From contig NZ_JBHRSW010000029.1 in the NCBI RefSeq assembly GCF_042646125.1, positions 1 to 64,000 on the forward strand: a DNA stretch of 64,000 nucleotides. The letters run 5' to 3'. Shown piece after piece: positions 23,465 to 33,700 of the stretch. The stretch comes from Glaciecola flavus (lineage in GTDB: Bacteria > Pseudomonadota > Gammaproteobacteria > Enterobacterales > Alteromonadaceae). Each line of letters begins with the position of its first letter. Position 1 is the first letter of the stretch. Below the pieces are notes generated by a model, which did no database searches, was not told the DNA's origin, and saw only the letters and a list, made by a program, of their open reading frames with translations. Both the position numbers and the translations under genes were made by a program.

Positions 23465-23698
23465 TGAATTTCCCTTATCTGTCGTTGGTGGCGAGTCTTT
23501 GCGCTCACCTCTCTCATTTATAATATAGCAAAGGAAAGTAATTGTCATAGCAAAGAAAGTTTTAGTCGACCAAGTCCTGCATCGCATAATCTTACCCTAA
23601 AGAAAATTGGCATTTTTATACGTTATTAGTATTCGTTTCTTGAGAATCACTTTATTATCGCTATCCTAAGCACGATAAACTCTAAGATAAAAGTGAGC

Positions 23699-24823
23699 AT
23701 GGCTGAATTTACGTGGCAAACGGCTGTTATTAAGATTGGAAGCGCCTTGGTTTCGCCAGATGGCAAAGGGTGTAGTACGCAATATATTAAACATGTCGCT
23801 AATTTTATTACAGAAAGCAGGAAGCAGAATAAGGATGTCATCTTGGTGTCATCGGGCAGTATTGCGGCCGCGAGAGGGAGCATCAAGACAGGTATAAAGG
23901 TAAGCACAAGTGAAAAAGCGGCAATGGCTGCGGTAGGGCAAACGAAAATGATGGCTCTGTGGTCAGGCTTGTTTGATTTTCAATGTGCACAAATATTACT
24001 GACAGTTGACGATTTGAATGATCGCGCTCGCTACGTCAACATTAAAAACACCATCCGAGAACTGTTGGACAATGGTATCTTGCCGATTGTAAACGAAAAT
24101 GACACGGTAACCGTGGATCACTCTAAAGTAGGAGACAACGACAATTTAGCCGCGCATACTGCTATCGCGTTGCAAGTTGATTGCCTGCTTATTTGCACTG
24201 ATGTTGACGGTTTGTATACAGGCAATCCGCGAAAAGACAGCAATGCAACCTTAATTCCTATTGTTGAACATATTGACGAAAACATCATGAATTTAGCGGG
24301 AGGTGCTGGCAGTGATGTTGGCACGGGCGGCATGGTGACAAAAATTCAAGCAGCGAAGAGAGCAACGTATTCAGGCATTCAAACACTGTTAGTGCGTGGC
24401 AATGACGCCAATACCTTTGAGCGCTTACTAAACGGACATTGCCCTGGAACCTTGTTTTTGCCAGAGGATCAAGGAAACAGAGCCAAACACGAGTGGATTG
24501 CCCACACATCACACCCACAAGGGGAGATCGTGATTGATCATGGGGCGTATATCGCCATGACGGAGCGTGGTGCGTCCTTATTACCAGCAGGTATTGTCGC
24601 GGTTAAAGGTATGTTTTCACAGGAAGATGCCGTACTAGTGACGCACCAAGGTACGGTAATAGGTAAAGGTATCAGCGATTTTTCGTCGGCAGAAATTCAA
24701 CAAATTGCTGGTGTAAAAAGCCACCATGTTTCCAGAATATTGGCGTATAATGCACCTGAAGTTGTGATTCATCGGGACAATTTTGTGTTGATTGCGCCGG
24801 ATAAGCTAACGCACTTTAAATGA
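23699..24823 (+). CDS. proB: Glutamate 5-kinase
   Basis: The 374-residue enzyme phosphorylates glutamate in the first step of proline synthesis. Motifs are VIKIGSALVSP at the N-terminus, VSSGSIAAARG, PIVNENDTV, and GTGGMVTKIQAAKRA. A C-terminal PUA domain of about 80 residues follows (ASLLPAGIVAVKGMFSQEDAV), as in the long form of ProB. The GTG at 23693 (MSMAEF) is an equally possible start. proA follows after 87 bases. Confidence 0.95.
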   Translation: MAEFTWQTAVIKIGSALVSPDGKGCSTQYIKHVANFITESRKQNKDVILVSSGSIAAARGSIKTGIKVSTSEKAAMAAVGQTKMMALWSGLFDFQCAQILLTVDDLNDRARYVNIKNTIRELLDNGILPIVNENDTVTVDHSKVGDNDNLAAHTAIALQVDCLLICTDVDGLYTGNPRKDSNATLIPIVEHIDENIMNLAGGAGSDVGTGGMVTKIQAAKRATYSGIQTLLVRGNDANTFERLLNGHCPGTLFLPEDQGNRAKHEWIAHTSHPQGEIVIDHGAYIAMTERGASLLPAGIVAVKGMFSQEDAVLVTHQGTVIGKGISDFSSAEIQQIAGVKSHHVSRILAYNAPEVVIHRDNFVLIAPDKLTHFK

Positions 24824-24910
24824 GATCATCAGCTATTTGCACTGCGCACAGCTTTTGGATTCTTCTGGTTTGTATACCAATTAATAGGAGCGCTTGAGAG
24901 TCTACTAGTT

Positions 24911-26161
24911 ATGACATTCGATATTAAGCTTGCTGCAGCTGAAGCAAAAGCAGCAAAAAACGCCATTGCTAATCTAACACAGGCCGCACGCCTTAGCTTG
25001 TTATTGGCTATCGCCAAGGGATTGAGATCATGTGTAGATAGCATCATTGATGCAAATAAAATCGATTTAGCCAATGCAAAAGAAAACGGCTTGAGTGAGG
25101 CCATGATTGACCGCTTGGCACTTGACGAAGCCGGTGTGGAAGCCATTGCAAAAGCCGTCGAAGAAATCGCACATCAACCTGAAGTATTGGGTAGCATCAA
25201 TTCTATTCAACCACTTCCAAGTGGTATCCAAGTAGGAAAAATGCGTATTCCACTTGGCGTGGTGGCGATGATATACGAATCTCGACCGAACGTAACAATT
25301 GATGCCGCCGCGCTTTGCTTAAAAGCAGGGAATGCCGTTATTCTGCGTGGCGGTAAAGAAGCACAAGCTTCAAATCAGGCGCTGGCTGCTGTGTTGCATT
25401 CTGCGCTTGAAAAGCAGGGTTTACCTGCAGCGATAGCAACGGTGATTCCCGTACCTGATCGTGAAGTCATGCAGTCAATGCTTACCTTAAGTGATAGCAT
25501 TGATCTCATCATACCTCGTGGAGGTGAAGGCCTAATCAAGTATGTGTCTGAAAATAGCCAGATACCGGTTATCCAACATTTTAAAGGTGTATGCCACCTG
25601 TTTGTCGACAAAGATGCAGACTTGGACAAAGCCCTTCCCATATTGGAGAACGGAAAAACACAGCGTACAGGTGTGTGTAATGCCTTAGAAACCTTGCTTG
25701 TGCATGCAGAAATTGTCGAGCAAGCCATGCCAAAAATCGCTAGCTTGTTTAGTCAGAAAAAAGTCAAAGTCCATGCATGTGAGCGCAGTATCTCCTATTT
25801 TGATGGCGCAAGCCCTGCGACTGAAGCTGATTGGGAGGCAGAATACCTTGCATTGGAAATTGCGGTGAAAGTGGTTGATGATTTCGATTCTGCGGTGACG
25901 CATATTCAACGTTATGGCAGTGGACATACCGAAGTGATTGTGACGGAGAACTTGGGCAATGCGCAACGGTTTATGCGAGAGGTCAACTCATCAGTTATAA
26001 TGCTGAACGCGTCGTCACGCTTTTCTGATGGTGGCCAGCTGGGGCTTGGTGCCGAAATCGGTATTTCTACATCAAAGCTGCACGCATATGGTCCGATGGG
26101 CGCACAGCAACTGACTACTGAAAAATTTGTCGTATATGGCGACGGTCACATCCGCACATAA
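24911..26161 (+). CDS. proA: Gamma-glutamyl phosphate reductase
   Basis: The 416-residue enzyme reduces glutamyl phosphate to glutamate semialdehyde in proline synthesis. Motifs are RIPLGVVAMIYESRPNVTIDAAALCLKAGNA, ILRGGKEA, LIIPRGGEGLI and the catalytic-cysteine region KTQRTGVCNALETLLVH. The length is that of the E. coli enzyme. It forms the proBA operon with the preceding gene. Confidence 0.97.
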   Translation: MTFDIKLAAAEAKAAKNAIANLTQAARLSLLLAIAKGLRSCVDSIIDANKIDLANAKENGLSEAMIDRLALDEAGVEAIAKAVEEIAHQPEVLGSINSIQPLPSGIQVGKMRIPLGVVAMIYESRPNVTIDAAALCLKAGNAVILRGGKEAQASNQALAAVLHSALEKQGLPAAIATVIPVPDREVMQSMLTLSDSIDLIIPRGGEGLIKYVSENSQIPVIQHFKGVCHLFVDKDADLDKALPILENGKTQRTGVCNALETLLVHAEIVEQAMPKIASLFSQKKVKVHACERSISYFDGASPATEADWEAEYLALEIAVKVVDDFDSAVTHIQRYGSGHTEVIVTENLGNAQRFMREVNSSVIMLNASSRFSDGGQLGLGAEIGISTSKLHAYGPMGAQQLTTEKFVVYGDGHIRT

Positions 26162-26169
26162 GACTGTAT

Positions 26170-26203
26170 CCTGACTCACCTGCCTTATCAGGAGTGAGTC
26201 AGG
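26170..26203 (+). terminator. Probable terminator after proBA
   Basis: CCTGACTCAC and GTGAGTCAGG form a perfect 10-base stem with a 14-base loop. A T-run (ATTTTTT) follows ten bases later, so the terminator is not ideal in form. Confidence 0.55.
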
Positions 26204-26262
26204 CGCATGGGATTTTTTAAGGACTAGAGTGAGTAAATCTCTCTATGATTAAGGACAAAATA

Positions 26263-28209
26263 ATGAAAAACGCAAAAACGATTATTCTTTTCACCTTCGC
26301 ACTGTTTACCTGCCACAGCCTTTATGCTGAAGAGATACCGCTCGAAGCATTCAGTAACCTGCCGAAGTATCAGCAGGTCTCTATTTCACAAACAGGCAAA
26401 CGCATTGCGTATGTAGAAAATTATCAAGCACCCCAAAAATTGTCAGTATTGACCACCTTTAACCTTGAAAACCAAAAACGCAAGTTGCTGCTTCAATCAG
26501 ACAACGTGGAAGTAAAAATTAATTGGTTTGAGTGGGCAAATGATGATGTGCTCTTGGTTAGTGCAAAATATGAGACAAAACAAAGACTGCAACGGTATTA
26601 CCAAACTCGATTATTTAGTATCGATGTGAGTGCAAAAGAGCCTAAAACAAAGTACCTGCTGAAACCATCTTCGGGTTTTAACCAACAAGACTTTGTCAGT
26701 CAGTTTCAAGACAATGTTATCGATTTTTTACCCGACGACAAAGATCACATATTAATGGCGGTGGACAGAGACGTTCATGCCATGCCTTCAGTCTTTCGCG
26801 TCAATATTAATACAGGACGTAAAAAGCGTGTAGAGCGTGCAAAGATGAGCATACGTGATTGGACGACGGATCAGCAACATGTTGTTCGAGTCGGTTATGC
26901 ATACGACTACGATTCTGGAGATACGACATATTATCACCGCTTCGGGAAAAAAGATGATTTTGAGGCGTTATTTGAATTCAATACCTTTGAAGACAAGCCA
27001 ACACACGTCCTTGGTTTTGGCCTCGACCCAAATATTCTCTACTATTCAGCGTATAGAGGCGATTATCGTGCTATATACAAATTAAGCCTTGATACCAAGC
27101 AATCAGAATTAGTGCATGCTTATGACGACAAAGACGTGAGTGGTGGTTTGATTTATTCGCGTAAAACGCGTGATGTGATTGGCGTATATGATCGCTATGC
27201 ACTGTATGGCAGGCATTATTTTGACGAAAGTGCTTACAAATTAAACCGTGGATTGGAAAAAATCTTTGAAGGTAGCCAAGCTTATGTGACGGATATGTCT
27301 AGCGACGAAAAACAATATATCGCGTTGATAGAAGCGGATTACAAAGCCCCTATCTATTATTTTGGTGATAGGAATAAAAAAATTCTGCAACCGATACTCG
27401 AAAAATATCCGATGTTGTACGAAGTACCTTTATCTCATCACGAACGCGTGACTTACGAAGCGAGAGACGGTGTTAAAATCGAAGGTTATTTGAGCTTACC
27501 TTTAACTGGCGAAGCGCCCTATCCTACAGTGCTGCATCCTCATGGTGGGCCAGGCGCGCGCGATGTAGATGGCTTTGATCCGTGGGTATCCTACATGACG
27601 AACAGAGGTTATGCAGTATTTCGGCCGAATTTTAGGGGGTCAACTGGCTATGGCTACGAGTTTGCCCAAGCGCAAATGGGGCGCTGGGGCTTAGAAATGC
27701 AGGACGATCTGAGCGATGCAGCGCTATGGTTAGTTGAAGGCGGTATTGCGGATCCAGATAAAATGTGTATTTTTGGCGCGAGTTACGGTGGTTACGCAGC
27801 GATGATGGCTTCGGTAAAAACACCGGACTTATTTACATGTGCAGTAAGTTTTGCGGGCGTATCTGATTTGAAGCAACTGAGAAAAGTACAACGACGATTT
27901 TTAGGTGGTTCAGTCGTTGCTGACAATCAGATTGGTAAAAAAAGCAAAGATCTTAAAAGTCGTTCTCCCCTGCATGGCGTTGAAAAGATAAAAATTCCTC
28001 TACTGATTATGCATGGAAGTGAAGATATTATTGTGAGAGTCAATCAGTCGAGAGTGTTTGTCGACGAACTTGAAGATCAAAATAAAGACTTCAAGTATGT
28101 AGAATTTGAAAATGGCGACCACTACTTGTCTATTCAAGAAAATCGTACCGCCTTCTTTGAAGAATTAGATAGTTTCTTAGCGGAGCATTTGGGTACACCC
28201 AAACCATAA
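26263..28209 (+). CDS. S9-family (prolyl oligopeptidase-type) serine peptidase, exported
   Basis: The 648-residue protein has a signal peptide (MKNAKTIILFTFALFTCHSLYA), a beta-propeller region, and a C-terminal alpha/beta-hydrolase domain. The catalytic serine is in GASYGGYAAMM, the aspartate in MHGSEDIIVRV, and the histidine in FENGDHYLS. It should cleave short peptides in the periplasm. I chose the ATG at 26263 because AAGGAC is well spaced and the signal peptide follows at once; 26245 would add six residues. Confidence 0.9.
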   Translation: MKNAKTIILFTFALFTCHSLYAEEIPLEAFSNLPKYQQVSISQTGKRIAYVENYQAPQKLSVLTTFNLENQKRKLLLQSDNVEVKINWFEWANDDVLLVSAKYETKQRLQRYYQTRLFSIDVSAKEPKTKYLLKPSSGFNQQDFVSQFQDNVIDFLPDDKDHILMAVDRDVHAMPSVFRVNINTGRKKRVERAKMSIRDWTTDQQHVVRVGYAYDYDSGDTTYYHRFGKKDDFEALFEFNTFEDKPTHVLGFGLDPNILYYSAYRGDYRAIYKLSLDTKQSELVHAYDDKDVSGGLIYSRKTRDVIGVYDRYALYGRHYFDESAYKLNRGLEKIFEGSQAYVTDMSSDEKQYIALIEADYKAPIYYFGDRNKKILQPILEKYPMLYEVPLSHHERVTYEARDGVKIEGYLSLPLTGEAPYPTVLHPHGGPGARDVDGFDPWVSYMTNRGYAVFRPNFRGSTGYGYEFAQAQMGRWGLEMQDDLSDAALWLVEGGIADPDKMCIFGASYGGYAAMMASVKTPDLFTCAVSFAGVSDLKQLRKVQRRFLGGSVVADNQIGKKSKDLKSRSPLHGVEKIKIPLLIMHGSEDIIVRVNQSRVFVDELEDQNKDFKYVEFENGDHYLSIQENRTAFFEELDSFLAEHLGTPKP

Positions 28210-28254
28210 GTAATTTCATTTTTTTTTAGCAATCTAGGTAGGTTCGATTAAGTC

Positions 28255-29505
28255 ATGCAAGGTGTTGATAGTATAAGTACGGGCTCTCAAGCAAAACGTC
28301 TGCCAATGGCTGAATTTATTGTGCTCATGGCATTGATGACTGCTTTGATTGCTTTGAGTATTGACGCCATGCTGCCTGCTTTAGATGTCATTGGATATGA
28401 CTTAAAAAGTGCTAGCGCTCAGCAAAATTACCTTATTGTGTCATTATTTTTTGCCGGCATGGCTGCAGGGCAATTGTTTTTTGGGCCTTTTGCTGATGCG
28501 CGAGGAAGGCGTCTTACAATATTGTTGGGTTTGGTCATTTTCATACTGGGTACGGCAATCTGTTATTTTGCTCGATCGATAGAAGTATTGCTTCTCGGGC
28601 GCTTAATTCAGGCCTTTGGTGTATCAGGGCCGAGAATCGCGAGTATGGCCTTGATAAGAGATCTCTATAAAGGTGATGCCATGGCGCGCGTCATGTCATT
28701 CATTATGCTGGTGTTCATATTGATCCCGATGCTGGCACCAATGATTGGTCAAGTAGTGATACAACTTTTTGGATGGCGTCACTTATTTACACTGTTCGCT
28801 TTGTTTGGCGTGATAACGGGTATTTGGTTTTTTGCTAGGCAGGGAGAAACCCTAAAGCGCCAAGACAGGCAGCGCTTTAAGTGGCGTCAGTTTGGGCATT
28901 CCTTGATTTGGTTGGTCAAGCATCCTGTAGTAATGGGCAGTACAATCGGTCTTGGTACAATCTTCGGCGCTTTTATCGGGTATTTAAGTGCCTCTCAAAC
29001 TATTTTTCAGCACATTTATGACACAGGCAGTTATTTCCCCGTTCTCTTTGCTGTCTTAGCATTTTCAATTGGCATTGCTTCCTTAGTAAATAGTTTACTA
29101 GTGATGCGCTTGGGAATGAAAAAGCTAGCTCAATGGGCAACCACAATGTGCATTGTCTTTTCATTATTTTTATTAGTTTGCACGATAGTTTATGCGGGGA
29201 AACCGCCTCTTGTCCTTTTGCTGATTACATTATTTATTGGTTTCTTCTTTATTGGGATTTTGTTTGGAAATTTAAATTCGATGGCAATGGAGCCAGTGGG
29301 TCATATTGCAGGTGTCGGTGCCGCTTTTATTGGGTCTTTTTCGAGTATAATCGCCGCCTCAGTTGGCGTGTTGATTAGTCAGCAAGTTTCAAACTCACTT
29401 GTTCCGATTGGGGTGGGTTTTACCGTATTTAGCACTATTACTTTTTTGAGTGTGGCTTATGCAATAAAAAAGCCCGGCCAAAATGACCGGGCAAAAGGAG
29501 CTTAG
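28255..29505 (+). CDS. Bcr/CflA-family MFS drug exporter
   Basis: The 416-residue protein has about 12 membrane segments with the DHA1 features DAMLPALDVIG near the start, GQLFFGPFADARGRR between segments 2 and 3, and RLIQAFGVSGPRIASMALIRD in segments 4-5. Members export bicyclomycin, chloramphenicol or sulfonamides; the substrate here cannot be told. The last codons overlap the terminator that serves ilvC on the other strand. Confidence 0.88.
   Translation: MQGVDSISTGSQAKRLPMAEFIVLMALMTALIALSIDAMLPALDVIGYDLKSASAQQNYLIVSLFFAGMAAGQLFFGPFADARGRRLTILLGLVIFILGTAICYFARSIEVLLLGRLIQAFGVSGPRIASMALIRDLYKGDAMARVMSFIMLVFILIPMLAPMIGQVVIQLFGWRHLFTLFALFGVITGIWFFARQGETLKRQDRQRFKWRQFGHSLIWLVKHPVVMGSTIGLGTIFGAFIGYLSASQTIFQHIYDTGSYFPVLFAVLAFSIGIASLVNSLLVMRLGMKKLAQWATTMCIVFSLFLLVCTIVYAGKPPLVLLLITLFIGFFFIGILFGNLNSMAMEPVGHIAGVGAAFIGSFSSIIAASVGVLISQQVSNSLVPIGVGFTVFSTITFLSVAYAIKKPGQNDRAKGA
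29466..29492 (-). terminator. ilvC terminator, inside the bcr-like gene
   Basis: On the minus strand the sequence GCCCGGTCATTTTGGCCGGGC is followed by six T residues (29471-29466). It lies 56 bases past the ilvC stop and inside the last codons of the convergent transporter gene. Confidence 0.75.
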
Positions 29506-29547
29506 TTAAAGCACCTAACGACAGAACTGTCGAGCGTTTATTTATGA

Positions 29548-31026
29548 CTATGAAACAATGGCTTTCATATCCGTCATATATCCACGCAATTCTTTTCCGA
29601 TAGACTCAACGCCATGGCTGCGAATAGCTTCATTGATTTGTACTAGTTTCATATTATCTACACCATTGGATGTGTTGCTTAGACCACCACCTAAGTGTTC
29701 ACTAGTTATGCTTGGTAAAATCTTGTGTTTTAAGATTGGCACAGCCGCATTGGCAAATAAGTAGTTTCCGTATTCAGCAGTATCAGAGATCACAACGTTC
29801 ATCTCATACAAACGCTTACGCGCAATTGTGTTTGAGATTAGTGGTGTCTCGTGCAGAGACTCGTAATATGCTGATTCAGGTAAAATGCCTGCTTCGACCA
29901 TAACGTCGAAAGCGAGCTCAACACCAGCTTTGATGCAAGCAACCAAGAAAATACCTTTGTCGAAGAAGTCTTGATCAGTAATTTTACCTTCGTAAACCGG
30001 AGCATTTTCAAACCCAGTTTGCCCCGTTTCTTCGCGCCATTTTAGCAAATTAGCATCGCCGTTTGCCCAGTCTTCCATCATGGTTTTTGAAAACTCACCG
30101 CTGATGATGTCATCTTGGTGTTTTTCGAATAAGGGACGAAATACTTCGACCAGTGTTTCTGATAGTTCGTAAGCCGCTACTTTAGCAGGGTTAGATAGAC
30201 GATCCATCATATGCGTTACACCACCAATTTTGAGTGCCTCAGTAATCGCTTCTAAACCGTATTGAATAAGTGCTGCCGCGTAAGCTGGATCAACACCATC
30301 TTCGACCATTTTTTCGTAACCAACAATCGCTGCGGCTTGCTGCATACCACACAGGATAGTTTGCTCACCCATTAGGTCAGATTTAACTTCCGCTACAAAT
30401 GAACTTTCGAGAACACCTGCTCTGTCACCCCCTGTTGCACTGGCCAATGCTTTGGCAATTGCCATACCTTGACCTTGTGGATCGTTTTCAGGGTGGACAG
30501 CAATAAGTGTTGGCACACCAAAACCACGCTTGTACTCTTCTCGTACTTCTGAGCCAGGGCTCTTAGGTGCGCACATGACAACTGTGATATCGCTGCGGAT
30601 TTGTTGACCTTCTTCAACAATGTTGAAGCCGTGAGAATAACCTAAAGTTGCGCCTGTTTTCATTAAGGGCATGACCGCTTCAACCACGCTGGCGTGCTGC
30701 TTATCGGGTGTTAAGTTGTATACCAAGTCCGCACCTGGGATAAGGTCTTGATATGTACCCACTGTAAAACCATTGTCAGTGGCGCGCTTGAAGGAGTCTC
30801 TTTTTTCATCAATGGCAGCTTGGCGTAATGCATAACTCACATTTAGGCCTGAGTCGCGCATGTTTAAGCCTTGGTTAAGACCTTGAGCGCCGCACCCAAC
30901 TATAACAATTGATTTTCCTTTCAATACGTCACAACCCTCTGCAAACTCTGAACGTTGCATGAATCGACAACGACCAAGCTGATCGAGTTGTTTGCGAAGT
31001 GGTAAGCTATTAAAGTAATTTGCCAT
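29548..31026 (-). CDS. ilvC: Ketol-acid reductoisomerase, class II
   Basis: The 492-residue enzyme makes dihydroxy acids in valine and isoleucine synthesis. The length and duplicated C-terminal knotted domain mark the long, enterobacterial class II form. The NADPH site IVIVGCGAQGLNQGLNMRDSG is near residue 38, and the metal-site acidic block SDLMGEQTILCG follows. ATG at 31026 begins MANYFNSLPLR, the family N-terminus; 31041 is an upstream alternative. It is divergent from its expected regulator ilvY, with one operator palindrome between. Confidence 0.96.
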   Translation of the reverse strand: MANYFNSLPLRKQLDQLGRCRFMQRSEFAEGCDVLKGKSIVIVGCGAQGLNQGLNMRDSGLNVSYALRQAAIDEKRDSFKRATDNGFTVGTYQDLIPGADLVYNLTPDKQHASVVEAVMPLMKTGATLGYSHGFNIVEEGQQIRSDITVVMCAPKSPGSEVREEYKRGFGVPTLIAVHPENDPQGQGMAIAKALASATGGDRAGVLESSFVAEVKSDLMGEQTILCGMQQAAAIVGYEKMVEDGVDPAYAAALIQYGLEAITEALKIGGVTHMMDRLSNPAKVAAYELSETLVEVFRPLFEKHQDDIISGEFSKTMMEDWANGDANLLKWREETGQTGFENAPVYEGKITDQDFFDKGIFLVACIKAGVELAFDVMVEAGILPESAYYESLHETPLISNTIARKRLYEMNVVISDTAEYGNYLFANAAVPILKHKILPSITSEHLGGGLSNTSNGVDNMKLVQINEAIRSHGVESIGKELRGYMTDMKAIVS

Positions 31027-31150
31027 GATTTTTCCGAGCATCCAGAAAACAAAACGCTTGTTTTCAAAAAATTAAAATATGTCTGTGACGACAAGTTAAG
31101 CGTATTTTAGTTTTGTCTTTGTGTTGTTTAAAGTGAATTAAATGCAATAT

Positions 31151-31173
31151 AATGTTTCATATCGTGAAACATT
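31151..31173 (+). promoter_or_regulatory. IlvY operator in the ilvC-ilvY gap
   Basis: AATGTTTCA and TGAAACATT form a perfect 9-base inverted repeat with a 5-base spacer, including the T-N11-A spacing usual for LysR-type regulators. It lies 29 bases before ilvY and 125 bases before ilvC. In E. coli, IlvY binds tandem operators in the same gap; only one is clear here. Confidence 0.7.
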
Positions 31174-31201
31174 AAAGTGTAAACACTACTAGGGGTAAAA
31201 T

Positions 31202-32065
31202 ATGGATATTAAGTCGTTGAAATTATTCCAGCATTTGGCGAACAGCCTGCACTACTCCAAAACAGCACAAGCCATGTTTGTGTCTCCGCCGACGCTGTCG
31301 CGCGTTATCACTCGTTTGGAAGAAGAGCTTAACGCCAGCTTGTTTGTGCGGAACAATCGCAAAGTCAAGTTGACCAAAGCGGGAGAGAGCCTATTAAAAT
31401 TTACTGACGATATGCTAAGTGAGTATGCGCTTTTACGTCAAACATTGGACAAAAAAGAAGATGTCTTAACCGGTGAGCTTTCATTATTTTGCTCGGTGAC
31501 CGCTAGCCAGAGCTATTTGCCCGCCATGTTGGACAGATTGAGGGCACAATACCCGCAAGTTGAGATAAAGCTGGATACTGGCGACCATGCCCTAGCCGTT
31601 GAAAAAGTGGCGTCGAGACAAGTGGATTTGTCTATTGCTATCCATACACCTGATTTCCCAAGTAACGTGTATTTTCAGCAAATAGATACCGTGCCATTGA
31701 CATTAATTGTCCCGAAACAAATGCCCATAGACCGGCTAACAAACATCCGTTGGCAAAACACTAAGGTCATTATGCCGGCTATTGGCCCCTCAAAGCGTAT
31801 CGTTCACCACTGGTTTGCAGAACAGAATATACGTCCAAATGTGTATGCTCAAGTATCGGGGAATGAGGCCATAGTGAGCATGGTATCACTCGGTTTAGGG
31901 GTCGGATTTGTGCCCAGAATCGTGCTAGAAAACTCAGCAGTGAGGCACAAAGTAAAAAGCCTATCTGTAGAAGGTATCGAAGAGTATCGCCTTGGTTTGT
32001 GTTATTTGAGGGAGCGCAAAGGAGAGGCACTGATTGGATCGATGTCTCAGTTATTTGCTAACTGA
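31202..32065 (+). CDS. ilvY: LysR-family activator of ilvC
   Basis: The 287-residue protein has the LysR helix-turn-helix at about residues 1-60 (MDIKSLKLFQHLANSLHYSKTAQAMFVSPPTLSRVI) and a co-inducer domain after residue 90. Position opposite ilvC identifies it as IlvY, which activates ilvC in response to acetolactate. The 3' end overlaps comM, on the other strand, by 19 bases. Confidence 0.92.
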   Translation: MDIKSLKLFQHLANSLHYSKTAQAMFVSPPTLSRVITRLEEELNASLFVRNNRKVKLTKAGESLLKFTDDMLSEYALLRQTLDKKEDVLTGELSLFCSVTASQSYLPAMLDRLRAQYPQVEIKLDTGDHALAVEKVASRQVDLSIAIHTPDFPSNVYFQQIDTVPLTLIVPKQMPIDRLTNIRWQNTKVIMPAIGPSKRIVHHWFAEQNIRPNVYAQVSGNEAIVSMVSLGLGVGFVPRIVLENSAVRHKVKSLSVEGIEEYRLGLCYLRERKGEALIGSMSQLFAN

Positions 32066-33573
32066 TGTAGCAGTTTGTCAAAGCTGCGGTATGACAAGGC
32101 CTCGGCTATATGGTTTTGTTGAATGTCCTTTACATTTGCTATATCCGCAATGGTTCGGGCTACTTTTATGATGCGGTGAAAACTACGCATCGATAAGCCA
32201 AGCTTTTCGGCAGCATTACTTAAAAATTGCATGCAGGTGTCGTCTAAACGGCAGTATAGTTTGAGCTCTTGAGTATTTAATGCGGCGTTGAGTTTAGCTT
32301 GACGGGCTAGTTGAATATCCACTGCTTTTTGTACGCCTTGACGAGCCTGCTTACTCGTCAATCGCTCTACATCATTTGTTTGGCAGGCCGCATTTATTGA
32401 TTTTTTTATATCCACTTTAGGTACATTAATTTGCATATCAATGCGGTCTAGCAACGGACCAGAGAGTCGATTTAGATAGCGAAGAATTTGATCGGCATTG
32501 GCTCGTCGGTCAGTGTGATCGCCGGTAGGGCTTGGATTCATTGCCGCAACTAGTTGAAAATCAGCAGGGTATGTCACTTTGTGTTTGGCGCGAGATAAGT
32601 GTATTTCGCCGGTTTCCAATGGCTCTCTGAGCACATCTAAGACATGACGACCAAATTCGGGAAGTTCGTCCAAAAATAATATCCCTTTGTGTGCCAAGGT
32701 GATTTCGCCTGGCATCGGGTAACTGCCCCCTCCGACAATAGCAGAAGCCGAGCTTGAGTGGTGTGGGGTGCGGTATGGGCGGGTCTGCCAATTGTCAGTT
32801 GACACTTCTTCACCTACTATCGACTTAATGCTGGCGACAGTGAGCGCTTCATCTTCAGGCAATGCAGGCATGATCGTGACTAGGCGGCTGGCTAGCATGC
32901 TTTTGCCCGTGCCAGGTGGGCCGTATAGCAGTATGTTGTGTCCTCCCGCTGCTGCTAAAATTAGAGCGCGCTTGGCGGCTTGTTGCTCAACAATATCGGC
33001 TAGGTCGATATCATGAGTTGAGTGATCACTTGTAAGCTTAGCTTCTGCGTTGGGGAGTGTTTGTTTGCCAGTCAAATGAAGATATACGTCCCAAAGGGAC
33101 TGAGCGGCTAAGACTTTTGTACTCGAGACGAGCGCTGCTTCATTGGCGTTTGTTTTTGGCAGAATCAAACAACGATTGCTTTTTTTGACCGCACAAGCCA
33201 TTGGCAACGCGCCTTGAATGCCCCGTAATTCGCCCGAAAGCGCGAGTTCTCCGACAAACTCAAATTCACTCGTGTCTTTTAACGGGATTTGTTCGCTAGC
33301 GACTAAGATCCCAATGGCAATGGCTAAATCAAAACGGCCTCCTCCTTTCGGCAGGTCGGCGGGTGCCATGTTGACGGTGATGCGATTGCTTGGAAATTCA
33401 AAGCCTGAATTGATGATCGCACTGCGTACACGGTCTCTGCTCTCTTTAACCGTGGTTTCGGGTAAACCGACTAAATGAAATCCAGGTAAGCCTGTTGATA
33501 GGTGGACTTCAATGGTAACCAATGGCGCTTCGATGCCTAAATTGGCTCGAGTGTGAACAACAGATAGTGACAT
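32047..33573 (-). CDS. comM: YifB/ComM-family AAA+ ATPase (Mg-chelatase-like)
   Basis: The 508-residue protein has an N-terminal ChlI-like domain (GLPGFHLVGLPETTVKESRDRVRSAI), Walker A GPPGTGKSMLA, Walker B GILFLDELPEF, and a C-terminal Mg-chelatase domain with LLDRIDMQI and LGLSMRSFHRIIKVARTIADI. ComM is a hexameric helicase that promotes branch migration in natural transformation. ATG at 33573 starts MSLSVVHTRA, the family N-terminus; the frame is open to 33627. An upstream AAGGA is spaced 11-12 bases. Confidence 0.93.
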   Translation of the reverse strand: MSLSVVHTRANLGIEAPLVTIEVHLSTGLPGFHLVGLPETTVKESRDRVRSAIINSGFEFPSNRITVNMAPADLPKGGGRFDLAIAIGILVASEQIPLKDTSEFEFVGELALSGELRGIQGALPMACAVKKSNRCLILPKTNANEAALVSSTKVLAAQSLWDVYLHLTGKQTLPNAEAKLTSDHSTHDIDLADIVEQQAAKRALILAAAGGHNILLYGPPGTGKSMLASRLVTIMPALPEDEALTVASIKSIVGEEVSTDNWQTRPYRTPHHSSSASAIVGGGSYPMPGEITLAHKGILFLDELPEFGRHVLDVLREPLETGEIHLSRAKHKVTYPADFQLVAAMNPSPTGDHTDRRANADQILRYLNRLSGPLLDRIDMQINVPKVDIKKSINAACQTNDVERLTSKQARQGVQKAVDIQLARQAKLNAALNTQELKLYCRLDDTCMQFLSNAAEKLGLSMRSFHRIIKVARTIADIANVKDIQQNHIAEALSYRSFDKLLHQLANN

Positions 33574-33700
33574 AAGAATTTGCGTCCTTTGCGATAAAAA
33601 GATGAACCTAATTGAATGGATGTACAAACTGTATCTTTTTGTCGACTACAAACAACTGGCTAGAAGACTAGAATGCTGTCCAAGCATAGACTTTGGTGGT

